A stretch of 32,312 nucleotides of DNA from a bacterium (GCA_028724545.1 JAQYCU010000065.1:1-32312); one strand, 5' to 3'. Positions 14,976-23,133 are shown, numbered from the stretch's first letter. Program-made: numbers and translations. The notes: generated by a model from the letters alone, not told the origin.

Positions 14976-15025
14976 AAAAGGCAGTCAAAGATGACGAACA
15001 GGAAACATACTTTGGCTGTCTTTTT
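14976..15025 (+). terminator. Intra-operon terminator after the binding protein gene
   Basis: AAAAGGCAGTCAAAG (14976-14990) pairs with CTTTGGCTGTCTTTT (from 15010), with wobbles, over a 19-base loop and into T-rich sequence. It probably lowers transcription of the following genes relative to the binding protein. Confidence 0.65.
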
Positions 15026-15068
15026 CTATTTTATAAAAAGGGAACAAAAAAGATTGGAGGATATTAAT

Positions 15069-15410
15069 ATGAAAAAAATCGAAGTTATTACAAGACCTGA
15101 AAAGTTAGTTGGTTTAAAGGAAGTGCTGGCAAATCATAATTGCCAGGGTATGACAGTCAATTCCGTTATGGGTTGTGGACGTCAGAAAGGTTATTTGCCT
15201 GAAATGAATTTCACAGGCGAAGATATCAACTTGCTGCCTAAGATTTCTGCCTTTGTTGTTGTAGATGATGAGCAGACAGAAGAGATTCTGGCAGATATTG
15301 CAACAGCAATCGGAACCGGAAAAAACGGTGATGGTAAAGTATTCGTTACCGATGTCGTCGAAGTTATGCGTATCCGTACGAATGAACGTGGTTCGGACGC
15401 GATTAACTAG
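15069..15410 (+). CDS. PII signal protein of an ABC transporter operon
   Basis: The protein has 113 residues and aligns along its length with GlnB/GlnK. The nucleotide-binding residues are kept: GRQKG at 37-41, Lys58, GDGK at 87-90, Arg101 and Arg103 in RIRTNERG. The T-loop is unusual: residues 42-57 read YLPEMNFTGEDINLLP, with Glu at position 51 instead of the uridylylated Tyr. PII trimers sense ATP/ADP and 2-oxoglutarate and bind transporters or enzymes. A Firmicutes subfamily in polyamine transporter operons, called PotN in work I recall, fits this context. The start ATG 15069 has a GGAGG box. It is placed between the binding protein and ATPase genes, so the transporter is the likely partner. 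Confidence 0.9.
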   Translation: MKKIEVITRPEKLVGLKEVLANHNCQGMTVNSVMGCGRQKGYLPEMNFTGEDINLLPKISAFVVVDDEQTEEILADIATAIGTGKNGDGKVFVTDVVEVMRIRTNERGSDAIN

Positions 15411-15448
15411 ATGATACGGGCAGATTATTAAAGCAAGGAGATATGCAT

Positions 15449-16585
15449 ATGAGTAAAACAATTGTATCATTAATGAATGTTGAAAAATGGTATGGTGAAA
15501 ACCATGTTGTTAAAAATATGAACATCAACATAGCAGAGGGAGAATTTCTTACTCTGTTAGGACCATCTGGCTGTGGCAAGACAACAACGCTCCGAATGAT
15601 ATCCGGTTTTGAACTTCCTTCAACAGGAATGATAAAAGTACAGGGAGAGAGTGTAGAAAAGAAAGAGCCATACCAGCGTGATGTCAATACCGTATTCCAG
15701 AATTACGCATTGTTTTCCAATATGAATGTGTATGACAATGTGGCATACGGATTAAAAGTGAAAAAAGTCCCAAAGGCCGAGATTAAGGAACGGGTAACCG
15801 AAATGCTGAAATTAGTGCAGCTGGAGGGATTTGGAAAGCGTAAGATTACGCAGATGTCCGGTGGACAGAAACAGCGTGTGGCAATTGCCAGAGCGTTGAT
15901 TAACCGGCCAAAAGTGCTTTTGCTGGATGAACCGTTAGGAGCACTTGATTTGAAACTCCGTAAGCAGATGCAGATTGAGTTAAAGCGTCTGCAAAAGAAA
16001 CTTGGCATTACTTTCGTATATGTAACGCATGACCAGGAAGAAGCACTGACCATGAGCGACAGAATTGCCGTTATCAATGAAGGTGTGTTAGAGCAGGTTG
16101 ACACACCGATTAATATTTATCAGAAACCAAAGACAAAATTTGTGGCAGGTTTTATCGGGGAATCGAATATTATGGATGCCATTGTATTACAGAAAGAAAG
16201 TGGCAAAGCCGTTGTAGGTATGGAAGTAGGAAGAGGAACGGTAGCTGATGCTGATGACAAACTGGCAGTAAATGACCCGGTTGCCATATCCGTTCGTCCG
16301 GAAAATATGCTTTTTTCCAAGACTCCGGTTGAAGGTTTTAGTTTAAAGGGGATTGTAAAAGAACATATTTATGTCGGAAATATTGTTAAGATGATGATTA
16401 CGCTGAATGATGGTACAGAAATCCGTGTCAATCGTTTCCGTAGCGAAGATTTGGCAGCAGTCGGAACGTTATTGTATCTTTACTGGGATTTGGATAAGGG
16501 AGTTGTAATCAAAGAAAAATCCCTCGTAAATACGGATTCTGTTCGTGATATAGAAGGAGGGAATGCTGATGACGAAGACGAATGA
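15449..16585 (+). CDS. potA: ABC transporter ATPase, PotA type
   Basis: The protein has 378 residues. It contains Walker A GPSGCGKTT, Q-loop VFQNYALF, signature MSGGQKQR, Walker B LLLDEP, D-loop GALDLK and H-loop VTHD. A TOBE-like domain follows from about residue 290. This is the energy-coupling subunit of a polyamine/spermidine-type importer. ATG 15449 is preferred over 15443 because AAGGAG is then eight bases upstream rather than two. Its end overlaps potB. Confidence 0.93.
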   Translation: MSKTIVSLMNVEKWYGENHVVKNMNINIAEGEFLTLLGPSGCGKTTTLRMISGFELPSTGMIKVQGESVEKKEPYQRDVNTVFQNYALFSNMNVYDNVAYGLKVKKVPKAEIKERVTEMLKLVQLEGFGKRKITQMSGGQKQRVAIARALINRPKVLLLDEPLGALDLKLRKQMQIELKRLQKKLGITFVYVTHDQEEALTMSDRIAVINEGVLEQVDTPINIYQKPKTKFVAGFIGESNIMDAIVLQKESGKAVVGMEVGRGTVADADDKLAVNDPVAISVRPENMLFSKTPVEGFSLKGIVKEHIYVGNIVKMMITLNDGTEIRVNRFRSEDLAAVGTLLYLYWDLDKGVVIKEKSLVNTDSVRDIEGGNADDEDE

Positions 16586-17486
16586 TTTGGCAGTGAAAGT
16601 GGCGTCAAAGCCAAAGAAGCGTAAAGACAAACGTTCTTTCAAATCCTGGCTGGCTTCAGCTGTTATGTGTGGGCCTATTACCATCTGGTCAGTCCTGTTC
16701 ATCATTTTGCCGATTCTCCTTCTGGCATTTATGAGTTTTATGACAAAAGGACCGTTAGGGCGTGTCGTATATAAGTTTACATTAGACAATTACAAAGAAA
16801 TCTTTAAGCCGGTTTATTTTACGGTAATCAAGCAGTCCGTTATCATTGCCACATGGACAACGGTTCTGACAGTGCTGATGGGCTACCCGCTGGCTGCATT
16901 TATTGCAAATGTAAAGAAGAAGACTTCCGGGGTGCTGACCGTACTTCTGATGCTGCCTTTGTGGGTAAGTGGTCTTGTTATTCTTTACAGCTTTGTCATT
17001 ATGTTAAATAAGACCGGTGTGATTAACACAGTTTTGATGAACTTACATATTATCGATAAACCGTTGAATATGTTGTATAACAATTTTGCTGTTATCGTCG
17101 GTATGCTGTATATGTTTCTTCCGTTTGCTGTACTTCCGATGTACTCGTCCATTGAGAAGCTGGACAAAGGACTGATAGAAGCATCAAAAGATTTGGGAGC
17201 CGGACCGGTTAAGACATTTTTCAAAGTCACATTACCACTGACTGCGCCGGGAATCTTTGCAGCTGTTATTCTGACATTCATCCCGTGTATCGGTTACTAT
17301 ATGGTAACGGATATGTTAGGTGGTGGTACGAATATGATGGTAGGTAACCTGATTCACAGACAGTTTACAATATCGCGTAACTGGCCGTTCGGTGCAGCAC
17401 TTGCTATGGTGCTTGCTGTTGTTATCTTCATTATGCTATTTGTTTACACGAAACTCGGTGGCGATTTAGATGATTTGGGGGCATAG
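16569..17486 (+). CDS. potB: ABC transporter permease, PotB type
   Basis: The protein has 305 residues and about six membrane helices. The binding-protein-dependent transport signature (EAA loop) reads EASKDLGAGPVKTFFKVTLPLTAPG near residues 216-240 and contacts the ATPase. A charged Lys-rich N-terminus precedes the first helix. ATG 16569 has GGAGG at a normal distance; ATG 16563 would be too close. The gene overlaps the end of potA by 17 bases and precedes potC by three. Confidence 0.92.
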   Translation: MTKTNDLAVKVASKPKKRKDKRSFKSWLASAVMCGPITIWSVLFIILPILLLAFMSFMTKGPLGRVVYKFTLDNYKEIFKPVYFTVIKQSVIIATWTTVLTVLMGYPLAAFIANVKKKTSGVLTVLLMLPLWVSGLVILYSFVIMLNKTGVINTVLMNLHIIDKPLNMLYNNFAVIVGMLYMFLPFAVLPMYSSIEKLDKGLIEASKDLGAGPVKTFFKVTLPLTAPGIFAAVILTFIPCIGYYMVTDMLGGGTNMMVGNLIHRQFTISRNWPFGAALAMVLAVVIFIMLFVYTKLGGDLDDLGA

Positions 17487-17489
17487 CTT

Positions 17490-18317
17490 ATGGACAAGAG
17501 AACAGTTAAGAAAAAAGCCGTAAAAGGCATTTCAAGATTTTATGCAATCCTGTTATACATTTTCTTCTATGCACCTGTTGCAGTAATGATTGCCTTTTCT
17601 TTTAACGACAGTCGTGCAAATGTAGTATGGCAGGGATTTACCACAAAGTGGTATGTAAAACTTTTTCACGATACAGAACTCTGGATGGTATTCGGAAAAA
17701 CACTTCTGGTTGCCGTGCTGACAACGTTAATTGGCGTTGTAGTCGGAACTCTGGGTGCAGTCGGATTTATGAATGCAAAATTCAAGGGCAAAAAATTGAT
17801 TATGAACTCGATTTATTTCCCGATTGTTATTCCGGAAATTGTATTGGCAATTGCTACTTTGCTGGTATTTAACCAGGGTGGTATCTCGTTGAGTATGGGT
17901 ACTATCATTATTGGTAATACAACACTGGTATTGCCGTATGTGTACATCACGATTAAGGCAAGACTGGTCGGTATGGACCCTTCCATAGAAGAGGCTTCGC
18001 TGGATTTAGGTGCCAACCGTTTTTACACATTTATGCACGTAACGCTTCCGGGCATTATGCCGGGTGTTATGTCAGGTGCATTTATGGCATTCTCACTTGC
18101 TTTGGATGATTTGATTATTACAAGTTTCCTGGCAAATGCAGAAACGTCAACATTGCCAATGAAAGTTTACTCGATGATTAAGAAAGGCGTATCGCCGGAA
18201 ATCAATGCACTGACAACAATTATCTTTAGTTTCAGTGTGGTAGCCCTGATGATATATTTTATCAAAGAGTTTATCAATAATTTCCGGATTGCCAGAAGAA
18301 GGGCAAACAGTATGTAG
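17490..18317 (+). CDS. potC: ABC transporter permease, PotC type
   Basis: The protein has 275 residues and six predicted helices. Its EAA loop reads EEASLDLGANRFYTFMHVTLPGIMPG in the second half. Near the start it has YAPVAVMIAFSFNDSRANVVWQGFTTKWY, typical of PotC. It pairs with the PotB-like permease to form the channel of the importer. It starts three bases after potB and ends 23 bases before the cyclodeaminase-like gene. Confidence 0.92.
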   Translation: MDKRTVKKKAVKGISRFYAILLYIFFYAPVAVMIAFSFNDSRANVVWQGFTTKWYVKLFHDTELWMVFGKTLLVAVLTTLIGVVVGTLGAVGFMNAKFKGKKLIMNSIYFPIVIPEIVLAIATLLVFNQGGISLSMGTIIIGNTTLVLPYVYITIKARLVGMDPSIEEASLDLGANRFYTFMHVTLPGIMPGVMSGAFMAFSLALDDLIITSFLANAETSTLPMKVYSMIKKGVSPEINALTTIIFSFSVVALMIYFIKEFINNFRIARRRANSM

Positions 18318-18340
18318 GAAATTGTTAGGAGGCTTAAAAA

Positions 18341-19492
18341 ATGGAAGATACAAAAATCGAATTTTTATATTTGAGTGAAGAAGATATGATAGAAGCCGGT
18401 GTATTAGATGCAGGAAAATGCGTTGATACTATGGGCGAAGTTATGACACTCCTCAGTGAGGGAGATTGTATGATGGGAGGACGCAACCGGAACAACCACG
18501 GTATTCAGCTGATGTTCCCGAAAAAGTCCGATATCAAAGATTTCCCACTGGAGGATTCCAGGGACAGAAGATTTATGTCGATGCCGGCTTATCTGGGTGG
18601 AAGATTTCATCTGGCAGGAGAAAAATGGTACGGCTCGAATGGAAGAAATACGGCAAAAGGTCTTCCGCGTTCTATCCTGATGGTTACATTAAATGATATT
18701 GAAACAGGACAGCCGTTAGCATATATGTCAGCGAACCTGCTGAGTGCTATGCGTACCGGTGCGATGCCGGGACTGACAGCACAATATCTGGCAAGAAAAG
18801 ATTCTAAAGTGATTTCACTGATAGGACCGGGAGCTATTAATAAGACGTGTCTGATGGCATATATGGCAAAATTTGATTCGATTGAAACCATTAAAATCAA
18901 AGGAAGTTCTGCCAAGTCAAAAACAGCACTTGATATGAAGCAGTTTGTGGAGGAAACATATCCACAGGTCAAAAATGTCATTGTTTGTGATGATTTAGAG
19001 GAAGCCGTGAAAGATGCTGATATTATCAGTGAAGCAGTATCAGTAAAAGACCATCAGTGGCCGGTCTTTCAGCCGGAGTGGTTAAAACCGGGATGTGTAT
19101 TTATTTCTTCCGGAACAATGGATATGACGGACCATAATTTTATGAAGGACCATATGACAAAAGTAGTAGACAATATTCATATGTATGAGGAGTACATTGA
19201 AGTGTACGAGGAATATGATGCCGATGGAAACAGAAAGTCTTCCGGCACACCGGGAATGTATTTTGTCAATATGATAGAGGATGGTCTGATTGATAAGAAA
19301 GAAGTATATCATTTAGGCGACATTGTGCGTGGCACGGCACCGGGCAGAACGAGTGACGACCAGATGTTTTTAGTCAGTCTGGGAGGTATGCCGATTCTGG
19401 ACATTGGCTGGGGCTATGAGTGCTGGCAGAATGCATTAAAGAAAGGAATTGGCACGAAGTTAAAACTTTGGGACAAGCCATACCTTGCCTGA
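18341..19492 (+). CDS. Ornithine cyclodeaminase/mu-crystallin family enzyme
   Basis: The protein has 383 residues, longer than the usual 320-350. The family signature is clear: HLAGEKWYGSN with Lys95, LSAMRTGAMPGLTAQYLA around residues 134-151, and the NAD-binding loop LIGPGAINK at 160-168. Members convert ornithine to proline, reduce ketimines or split N-substituted amino acids oxidatively (SbnB). Some database entries for this long clostridial subfamily are named tyramine oxidase subunit B, as I recall; I cannot confirm that. AGGAGG precedes ATG 18341. It lies between the transporter and the flavoenzyme genes, so it probably acts on the imported amine or its oxidation product. Confidence 0.78.
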   Translation: MEDTKIEFLYLSEEDMIEAGVLDAGKCVDTMGEVMTLLSEGDCMMGGRNRNNHGIQLMFPKKSDIKDFPLEDSRDRRFMSMPAYLGGRFHLAGEKWYGSNGRNTAKGLPRSILMVTLNDIETGQPLAYMSANLLSAMRTGAMPGLTAQYLARKDSKVISLIGPGAINKTCLMAYMAKFDSIETIKIKGSSAKSKTALDMKQFVEETYPQVKNVIVCDDLEEAVKDADIISEAVSVKDHQWPVFQPEWLKPGCVFISSGTMDMTDHNFMKDHMTKVVDNIHMYEEYIEVYEEYDADGNRKSSGTPGMYFVNMIEDGLIDKKEVYHLGDIVRGTAPGRTSDDQMFLVSLGGMPILDIGWGYECWQNALKKGIGTKLKLWDKPYLA

Positions 19493-19517
19493 CAAACAAA
19501 GAAAAAGCAGGATTAGC

Positions 19518-19594
19518 AACGAAGGTGCATTCACAATATGGTGACGCAGCAAAGCAGTAACGAAGCGCATTTATGATATGGTGAAGCAGTAAAG
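19518..19594 (+). repeat. Two imperfect direct repeats of about 37 bases
   Basis: Copy one begins AACGAAGGTGCATTCACAAT (19518), copy two AACGAAGCGCATTTATGATA (19559). Both then read ATATGGTGA-GCAG-AAAG with small changes; the period is about 41 bases. The second copy ends at the ribosome binding site of the next gene. Confidence 0.7.
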
Positions 19595-19605
19595 GGAGGA
19601 ATTTG

Positions 19606-19917
19606 ATGGACAGAATAAAGGAACATCCGATTTTAGGTGAAACACCGGAAAAAAAGGTGGTTACATTTACCTATGACGGAAAGGAAATGCAGGGACTGGA
19701 GGGAGAGCCAATCGCAGCGGCACTAAAGGCAGCAGGCGTTATGGTACATCGTTATACAAAGAAAAAACACGAGCCGCGAGGTATCTTCTGTGCAATCGGA
19801 AGATGTACAGACTGTGTAATGATTGTCGATGGAAAACCCAATATCCGGACATGCATTACACCATTAAAAGAAGGCATGACAGTTCAGACACAGTATGGCG
19901 TTACGGCGCAGAAATGA
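19606..19917 (+). CDS. Small [2Fe-2S] subunit of amine/amino-acid dehydrogenase
   Basis: The protein has 103 residues. It is a Fer2_4-type domain: a beta-grasp start (KVVTFTYDGKEMQGLEGEPIAA) and the cluster cysteines in FCAIGRCTDC followed by ITPLKEGM-preceding Cys (IRTC). It resembles the small subunits of sarcosine oxidase, opine oxidase and hydrogen cyanide synthase systems and of archaeal proline dehydrogenase complexes. GGGAGG precedes ATG 19606; the TTG three bases upstream is ignored. It is coupled to the next gene, whose ATG is seven bases after its stop. Confidence 0.85.
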   Translation: MDRIKEHPILGETPEKKVVTFTYDGKEMQGLEGEPIAAALKAAGVMVHRYTKKKHEPRGIFCAIGRCTDCVMIVDGKPNIRTCITPLKEGMTVQTQYGVTAQK

Positions 19918-19924
19918 GGAAAAT

Positions 19925-21508
19925 ATGGATATCAAACGTTATGATGTGATTGTAATCGGTGCAGGTCCGGCAGGACTATCAGCAGCGATAGAGGCTTCAA
20001 AGGCAGGTATGAATGTGATTGTATTTGATGAAAATGCCAAGCCGGGAGGCCAGTTATTTAAACAGATACATAAATTTTTTGGCTCGAAAGAGCACAAGGC
20101 AAAGGTCAGGGGATTTAAAATTGGTGAGGAACTTCTGGCAGAGGCAGATAAATTAGGCGTAACCGTAGTTTTAAATGCTACTGTTATCGGTCTGTATGCA
20201 GAGAAAGAAGTGACTGTCCGGATTGATGATGCCATTTGCCACTACAAAGGCGATGCCATCATCGTGGCTACCGGAGCAGCAGAAAATATGGTTACGTTCC
20301 GTGGCTGGACAAAGCCGGGTGTTATTGGCGCAGGTGCAGCACAGACAATGATGAATCTTCATCAGATTAAGCCGGGCAACAGAATTTTAATGCTGGGTTC
20401 CGGTAATGTCGGTCTGGTTGTCAGTTACCAGCTGATGCAGGCCGGATGTGAAGTGGTAGCACTGGTAGATGCAGCACCAAAGATTGGTGGATACGGTGTC
20501 CACGCAGCAAAGGTGGCAAGGACGGGCGTTCCATTTTATCTTTCCCATACCATTGTCGAAGCAGAGGGTGAGGAATATGTAGAAGGTGTTACGATAGCTG
20601 AAGTTGACAGTAGTTTTCAGTTTATTCCGGGCACAGAAAAACATTTTGATGTTGACACAATTTGTCTTGCCGTTGGTTTGTCGCCAATGTCGCAGCTGCT
20701 GAAAGCGTTAGGATGCGATATGGTGGAAGACCCGAAACGTGGCGGCTATGTACCAGAGTGTGACGAATATGGTGAAACGAGTATCCGGGGTGTTTTTGTT
20801 GCCGGTGATGTATCCGGTATCGAAGAAGCAAGTTCTGCTATGATTGAGGGACGAATCGCAGGTGTGGCAGCAGCGTATGAACTTGGTTTTATGGAAAAAG
20901 AAGAACTGGATGAAAAGATAGCGATTCACGAGCATGCGTTAGATACTTTGCGACAGGGAATGTTTACTCCAAAAAACAGGGGCAAAGTGTTGGAAAAGAC
21001 AGAAGAAGGCTGTCCTGTTTCTACCAATCTTTTGAAAAAAGGTTATCTGACGGATGAAGAAGTATTTGCTTATCCCGGTGTTACGAAACAGGCTGGTGTT
21101 CATCCGGTTATGGAATGTTCCCAGAATATTCCGTGTAATCCGTGTCAGGATGCCTGCCCGAAAGGCTGTATCAGCATTGGAGAGAATATTACATCCCTCC
21201 CGGTTGTTGTTGAAACAGCAGAGTGTATCGGCTGTGGAATGTGTGTTGCATCATGTTCCGGACAGGCGATTTTCCTGGTAGATGAAAGTTATGAAGAGGA
21301 ATTTGCTACGGTAACACTTCCGTATGAATTTCTTCCACTTCCGAAAGCAGGTGACAAAGGCAAAGGATTATCCAGAAGTGGTGAGGTAATCTGTGATGCC
21401 GAAGTAGTAGATGTTAAGTCAGTCAAAGCCTTTGACCATACCAGTCTTTTGACAATAAAAGTACCAAAAGATATGGCAATGAAGGCAAGATTTTATAAGG
21501 AGGGGTAA
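19925..21508 (+). CDS. FAD/NAD oxidoreductase subunit with ferredoxin-like domain
   Basis: The protein has 527 residues. An N-terminal FAD site reads IGAGPAGLSAA (11-21), a second Rossmann NAD(P) site MLGSGNVGLV (156-164) and a closing FAD motif GVFVAGDVSG (289-298). Residues 398-444 hold nine cysteines: 398, 404, 407, 411, 415, then a textbook CxxCxxCxxxC at 434-444, enough for two [4Fe-4S] clusters. The first part equals the alpha subunit of opine oxidase or HcnB-like enzymes, and of dye-linked proline dehydrogenase. The cluster domain suggests electrons go to ferredoxin or another low-potential carrier instead of oxygen. GAGG overlaps the previous stop. Confidence 0.88.
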   Translation: MDIKRYDVIVIGAGPAGLSAAIEASKAGMNVIVFDENAKPGGQLFKQIHKFFGSKEHKAKVRGFKIGEELLAEADKLGVTVVLNATVIGLYAEKEVTVRIDDAICHYKGDAIIVATGAAENMVTFRGWTKPGVIGAGAAQTMMNLHQIKPGNRILMLGSGNVGLVVSYQLMQAGCEVVALVDAAPKIGGYGVHAAKVARTGVPFYLSHTIVEAEGEEYVEGVTIAEVDSSFQFIPGTEKHFDVDTICLAVGLSPMSQLLKALGCDMVEDPKRGGYVPECDEYGETSIRGVFVAGDVSGIEEASSAMIEGRIAGVAAAYELGFMEKEELDEKIAIHEHALDTLRQGMFTPKNRGKVLEKTEEGCPVSTNLLKKGYLTDEEVFAYPGVTKQAGVHPVMECSQNIPCNPCQDACPKGCISIGENITSLPVVVETAECIGCGMCVASCSGQAIFLVDESYEEEFATVTLPYEFLPLPKAGDKGKGLSRSGEVICDAEVVDVKSVKAFDHTSLLTIKVPKDMAMKARFYKEG

Positions 21509-21510
21509 GG

Positions 21511-21837
21511 ATGAATATATTAAGCGACCGTAGTAAGGATTTAGGACCTTTTGTACCACAGCCGGATGATGATATTTTGATTTGCCGTTGTGAAGAGGTA
21601 ACAAAAGGGGAAATCAGAGAGGCAGTGCATGCCGGAATGTTTACGATTGAAGAAATTCGTCGTTATCTGCGTTGTGGCATGGGACTTTGTCAGGGGCAGA
21701 CTTGTGGCAAACTGGTCAAAGGTATTGTGGCACGCGAACTTGGTGTTGCCAATACTGATTTGGAGCCTGCTACATCCCGTGCTCCGATGCGCCCGACAGA
21801 AATGAGAGTATTAGGAAATGATGGAGGTAATGAATGA
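21511..21837 (+). CDS. BFD-like [2Fe-2S] subunit
   Basis: The protein has 108 residues. The four cysteines of a BFD/NirB-type [2Fe-2S] site are in ICRCEEVTKGEI and LRCGMGLCQGQTCGKL (C-x-C ... C-x4-C-x4-C spacing including the first of three). In opine oxidases this segment is fused to the alpha subunit; here it is a separate gene, as in some multi-subunit amine dehydrogenases. AGGAGGGG lies directly before ATG 21511, only three bases after the previous stop. It overlaps the start of the next gene, so the three subunits are translationally coupled. Confidence 0.85.
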   Translation: MNILSDRSKDLGPFVPQPDDDILICRCEEVTKGEIREAVHAGMFTIEEIRRYLRCGMGLCQGQTCGKLVKGIVARELGVANTDLEPATSRAPMRPTEMRVLGNDGGNE

Positions 21838-22967
21838 TGAAACAGACAGCAGATGTAATCGTAATTGGCGGTGGAATAGTTGGCTGTGCAGCAGCTTATT
21901 ATCTCGCAAAAAAGAAAACAGATGTCATTGTTTTGGAAGCAAGTGACAGCATTGGCCACGGTGGTTCTTCCCGAAATGGTGGAGGTGTACGTCAGTCAGG
22001 ACGTGACCCACGCGAACTGCCATATGCGATGTATGGAATTGAGCACTTATGGCCAACCCTTTCCGAGGAACTGGGAATGGACGTAGAGTATTGTCAGGGA
22101 GGAAATCTTCGTCTGGCATTGAATGATGAGCATATTGAAATATTAAAGGCGCGTACGGCAGATGCAACGGCACTGGGACTGGACGTGACGATGGTGGATG
22201 CCAAAGAGGTAAAAGAAATCTGTCCTCATTTGAGTGATAAAATCGTGGCAGCAAGCTGGTGCCCTACCGACGGACATGCCAACCCGATGCTGACGACACT
22301 GGCATATTACCGTCGGGCGAGAGAAATGGGAGTTACTTTTATCACGGGAGAACCGGTTGTGGAACTTCGCAAGATAAAAGGAAAAATCCGTCAGGTTGTT
22401 TCTAAAGACGGTACGATTTATGAAGCAGAAAATGTTATTGTGGCAGCAGGTTATGAAGGACGTGAGATTGCCAGAACAGTTGGCATCGATATTCCGATGA
22501 CACGTTTCTTTGAAGAATGTGTCGTAACGGAAATGCAGCCGAAGATGTTTGATATTATGCTTGGTGTTGCAACGGCTGAGGTCTATGGACATCAGTGTGC
22601 ACATGGTTCCTTTGTATTTGGCAGTGGCACGGGTATGGAGAGTGCCAATGACAGAATCGGAGCGTTGCAGACCAGCGCGCTGGGAACACCGGCAAACTGC
22701 CGTGCCATTATGAAATATGTGCCGGCACTGGGCGATGCCAAGATTGTCAGAAGCTGGGGTGGCTGGATGGATATTACCCATGACAAGGTACCGGTTATCA
22801 GTACGGTAGATGAGGTGCCGGGTCTGATTCTGGCCATTGGCTTTTCGGGACATGGATTTGGAACCGGTCCAGTTGTCGGGCTGATGCTGTCCCAGATGGT
22901 TCTGGGAGAAAAAACAGCGTGTGACTTATCGGCACTTCGCTATAACCGGTTTAAAAGTAAGGTTTAA
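21834..22967 (+). CDS. DAO-type FAD amine/amino-acid dehydrogenase, catalytic subunit
   Basis: The protein has 377 residues of the DAO fold. The FAD site is VIVIGGGIVGCAAAYYLA at the N-terminus; SSRNGGGVRQSGRDPRELPYA follows with the usual Arg/Gly pattern. The closing motif is ILAIGFSGHGFGTGPVVG at residues about 334-350. It resembles OoxB, sarcosine oxidase beta and glycine oxidase and oxidises a C-N bond of an amine or secondary amino acid. Two ATG codons (21834, 21837) are possible; GGAGG is upstream. It is the last gene before a terminator. Confidence 0.87.
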   Translation: MMKQTADVIVIGGGIVGCAAAYYLAKKKTDVIVLEASDSIGHGGSSRNGGGVRQSGRDPRELPYAMYGIEHLWPTLSEELGMDVEYCQGGNLRLALNDEHIEILKARTADATALGLDVTMVDAKEVKEICPHLSDKIVAASWCPTDGHANPMLTTLAYYRRAREMGVTFITGEPVVELRKIKGKIRQVVSKDGTIYEAENVIVAAGYEGREIARTVGIDIPMTRFFEECVVTEMQPKMFDIMLGVATAEVYGHQCAHGSFVFGSGTGMESANDRIGALQTSALGTPANCRAIMKYVPALGDAKIVRSWGGWMDITHDKVPVISTVDEVPGLILAIGFSGHGFGTGPVVGLMLSQMVLGEKTACDLSALRYNRFKSKV

Positions 22968-22995
22968 TTTGTTCTTTTCATTAATTCCTTTTGTA

Positions 22996-23038
22996 CGCGA
23001 AACGTGCTTTGTAAAGAAGTGTGTTTCGCGGATTTTTC
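22996..23038 (+). terminator. Terminator ending the dehydrogenase operon
   Basis: CGCGAAAC (22996-23003) pairs with GTTTCGCG (23023-23030). Inside it GTGCTT pairs with AAGTGT using wobbles. A T-rich tail follows. Confidence 0.82.
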
Positions 23039-23060
23039 TTATAAGGGAAAGATGATGCTA

Positions 23061-23133
23061 TAAGGCGATTTCGCCGGATGGGAAAGACGAATACCAAGAC
23101 GGATACCGTAAGGCAGTTTTACCAGATGGGAAT
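23061..23133 (+). repeat. Two imperfect direct repeats before the MFS gene
   Basis: Copy one TAAGGCGATTTCGCCGGATG (23061) and copy two TAAGGCAGTTTTACCAGATG (23109) both continue GGAA. The period is 48 bases. Each copy can form a tiny hairpin (GGCGATTTCGCC in the first). They precede the ribosome binding site of the next gene. Confidence 0.65.

Noticed and set aside
22143-22853. Long minus-strand frame of 236 codons
   Set aside because: It is a shadow of the DAO-type flavoprotein; the composition is rich in His/Cys/Arg and it has no start signals.
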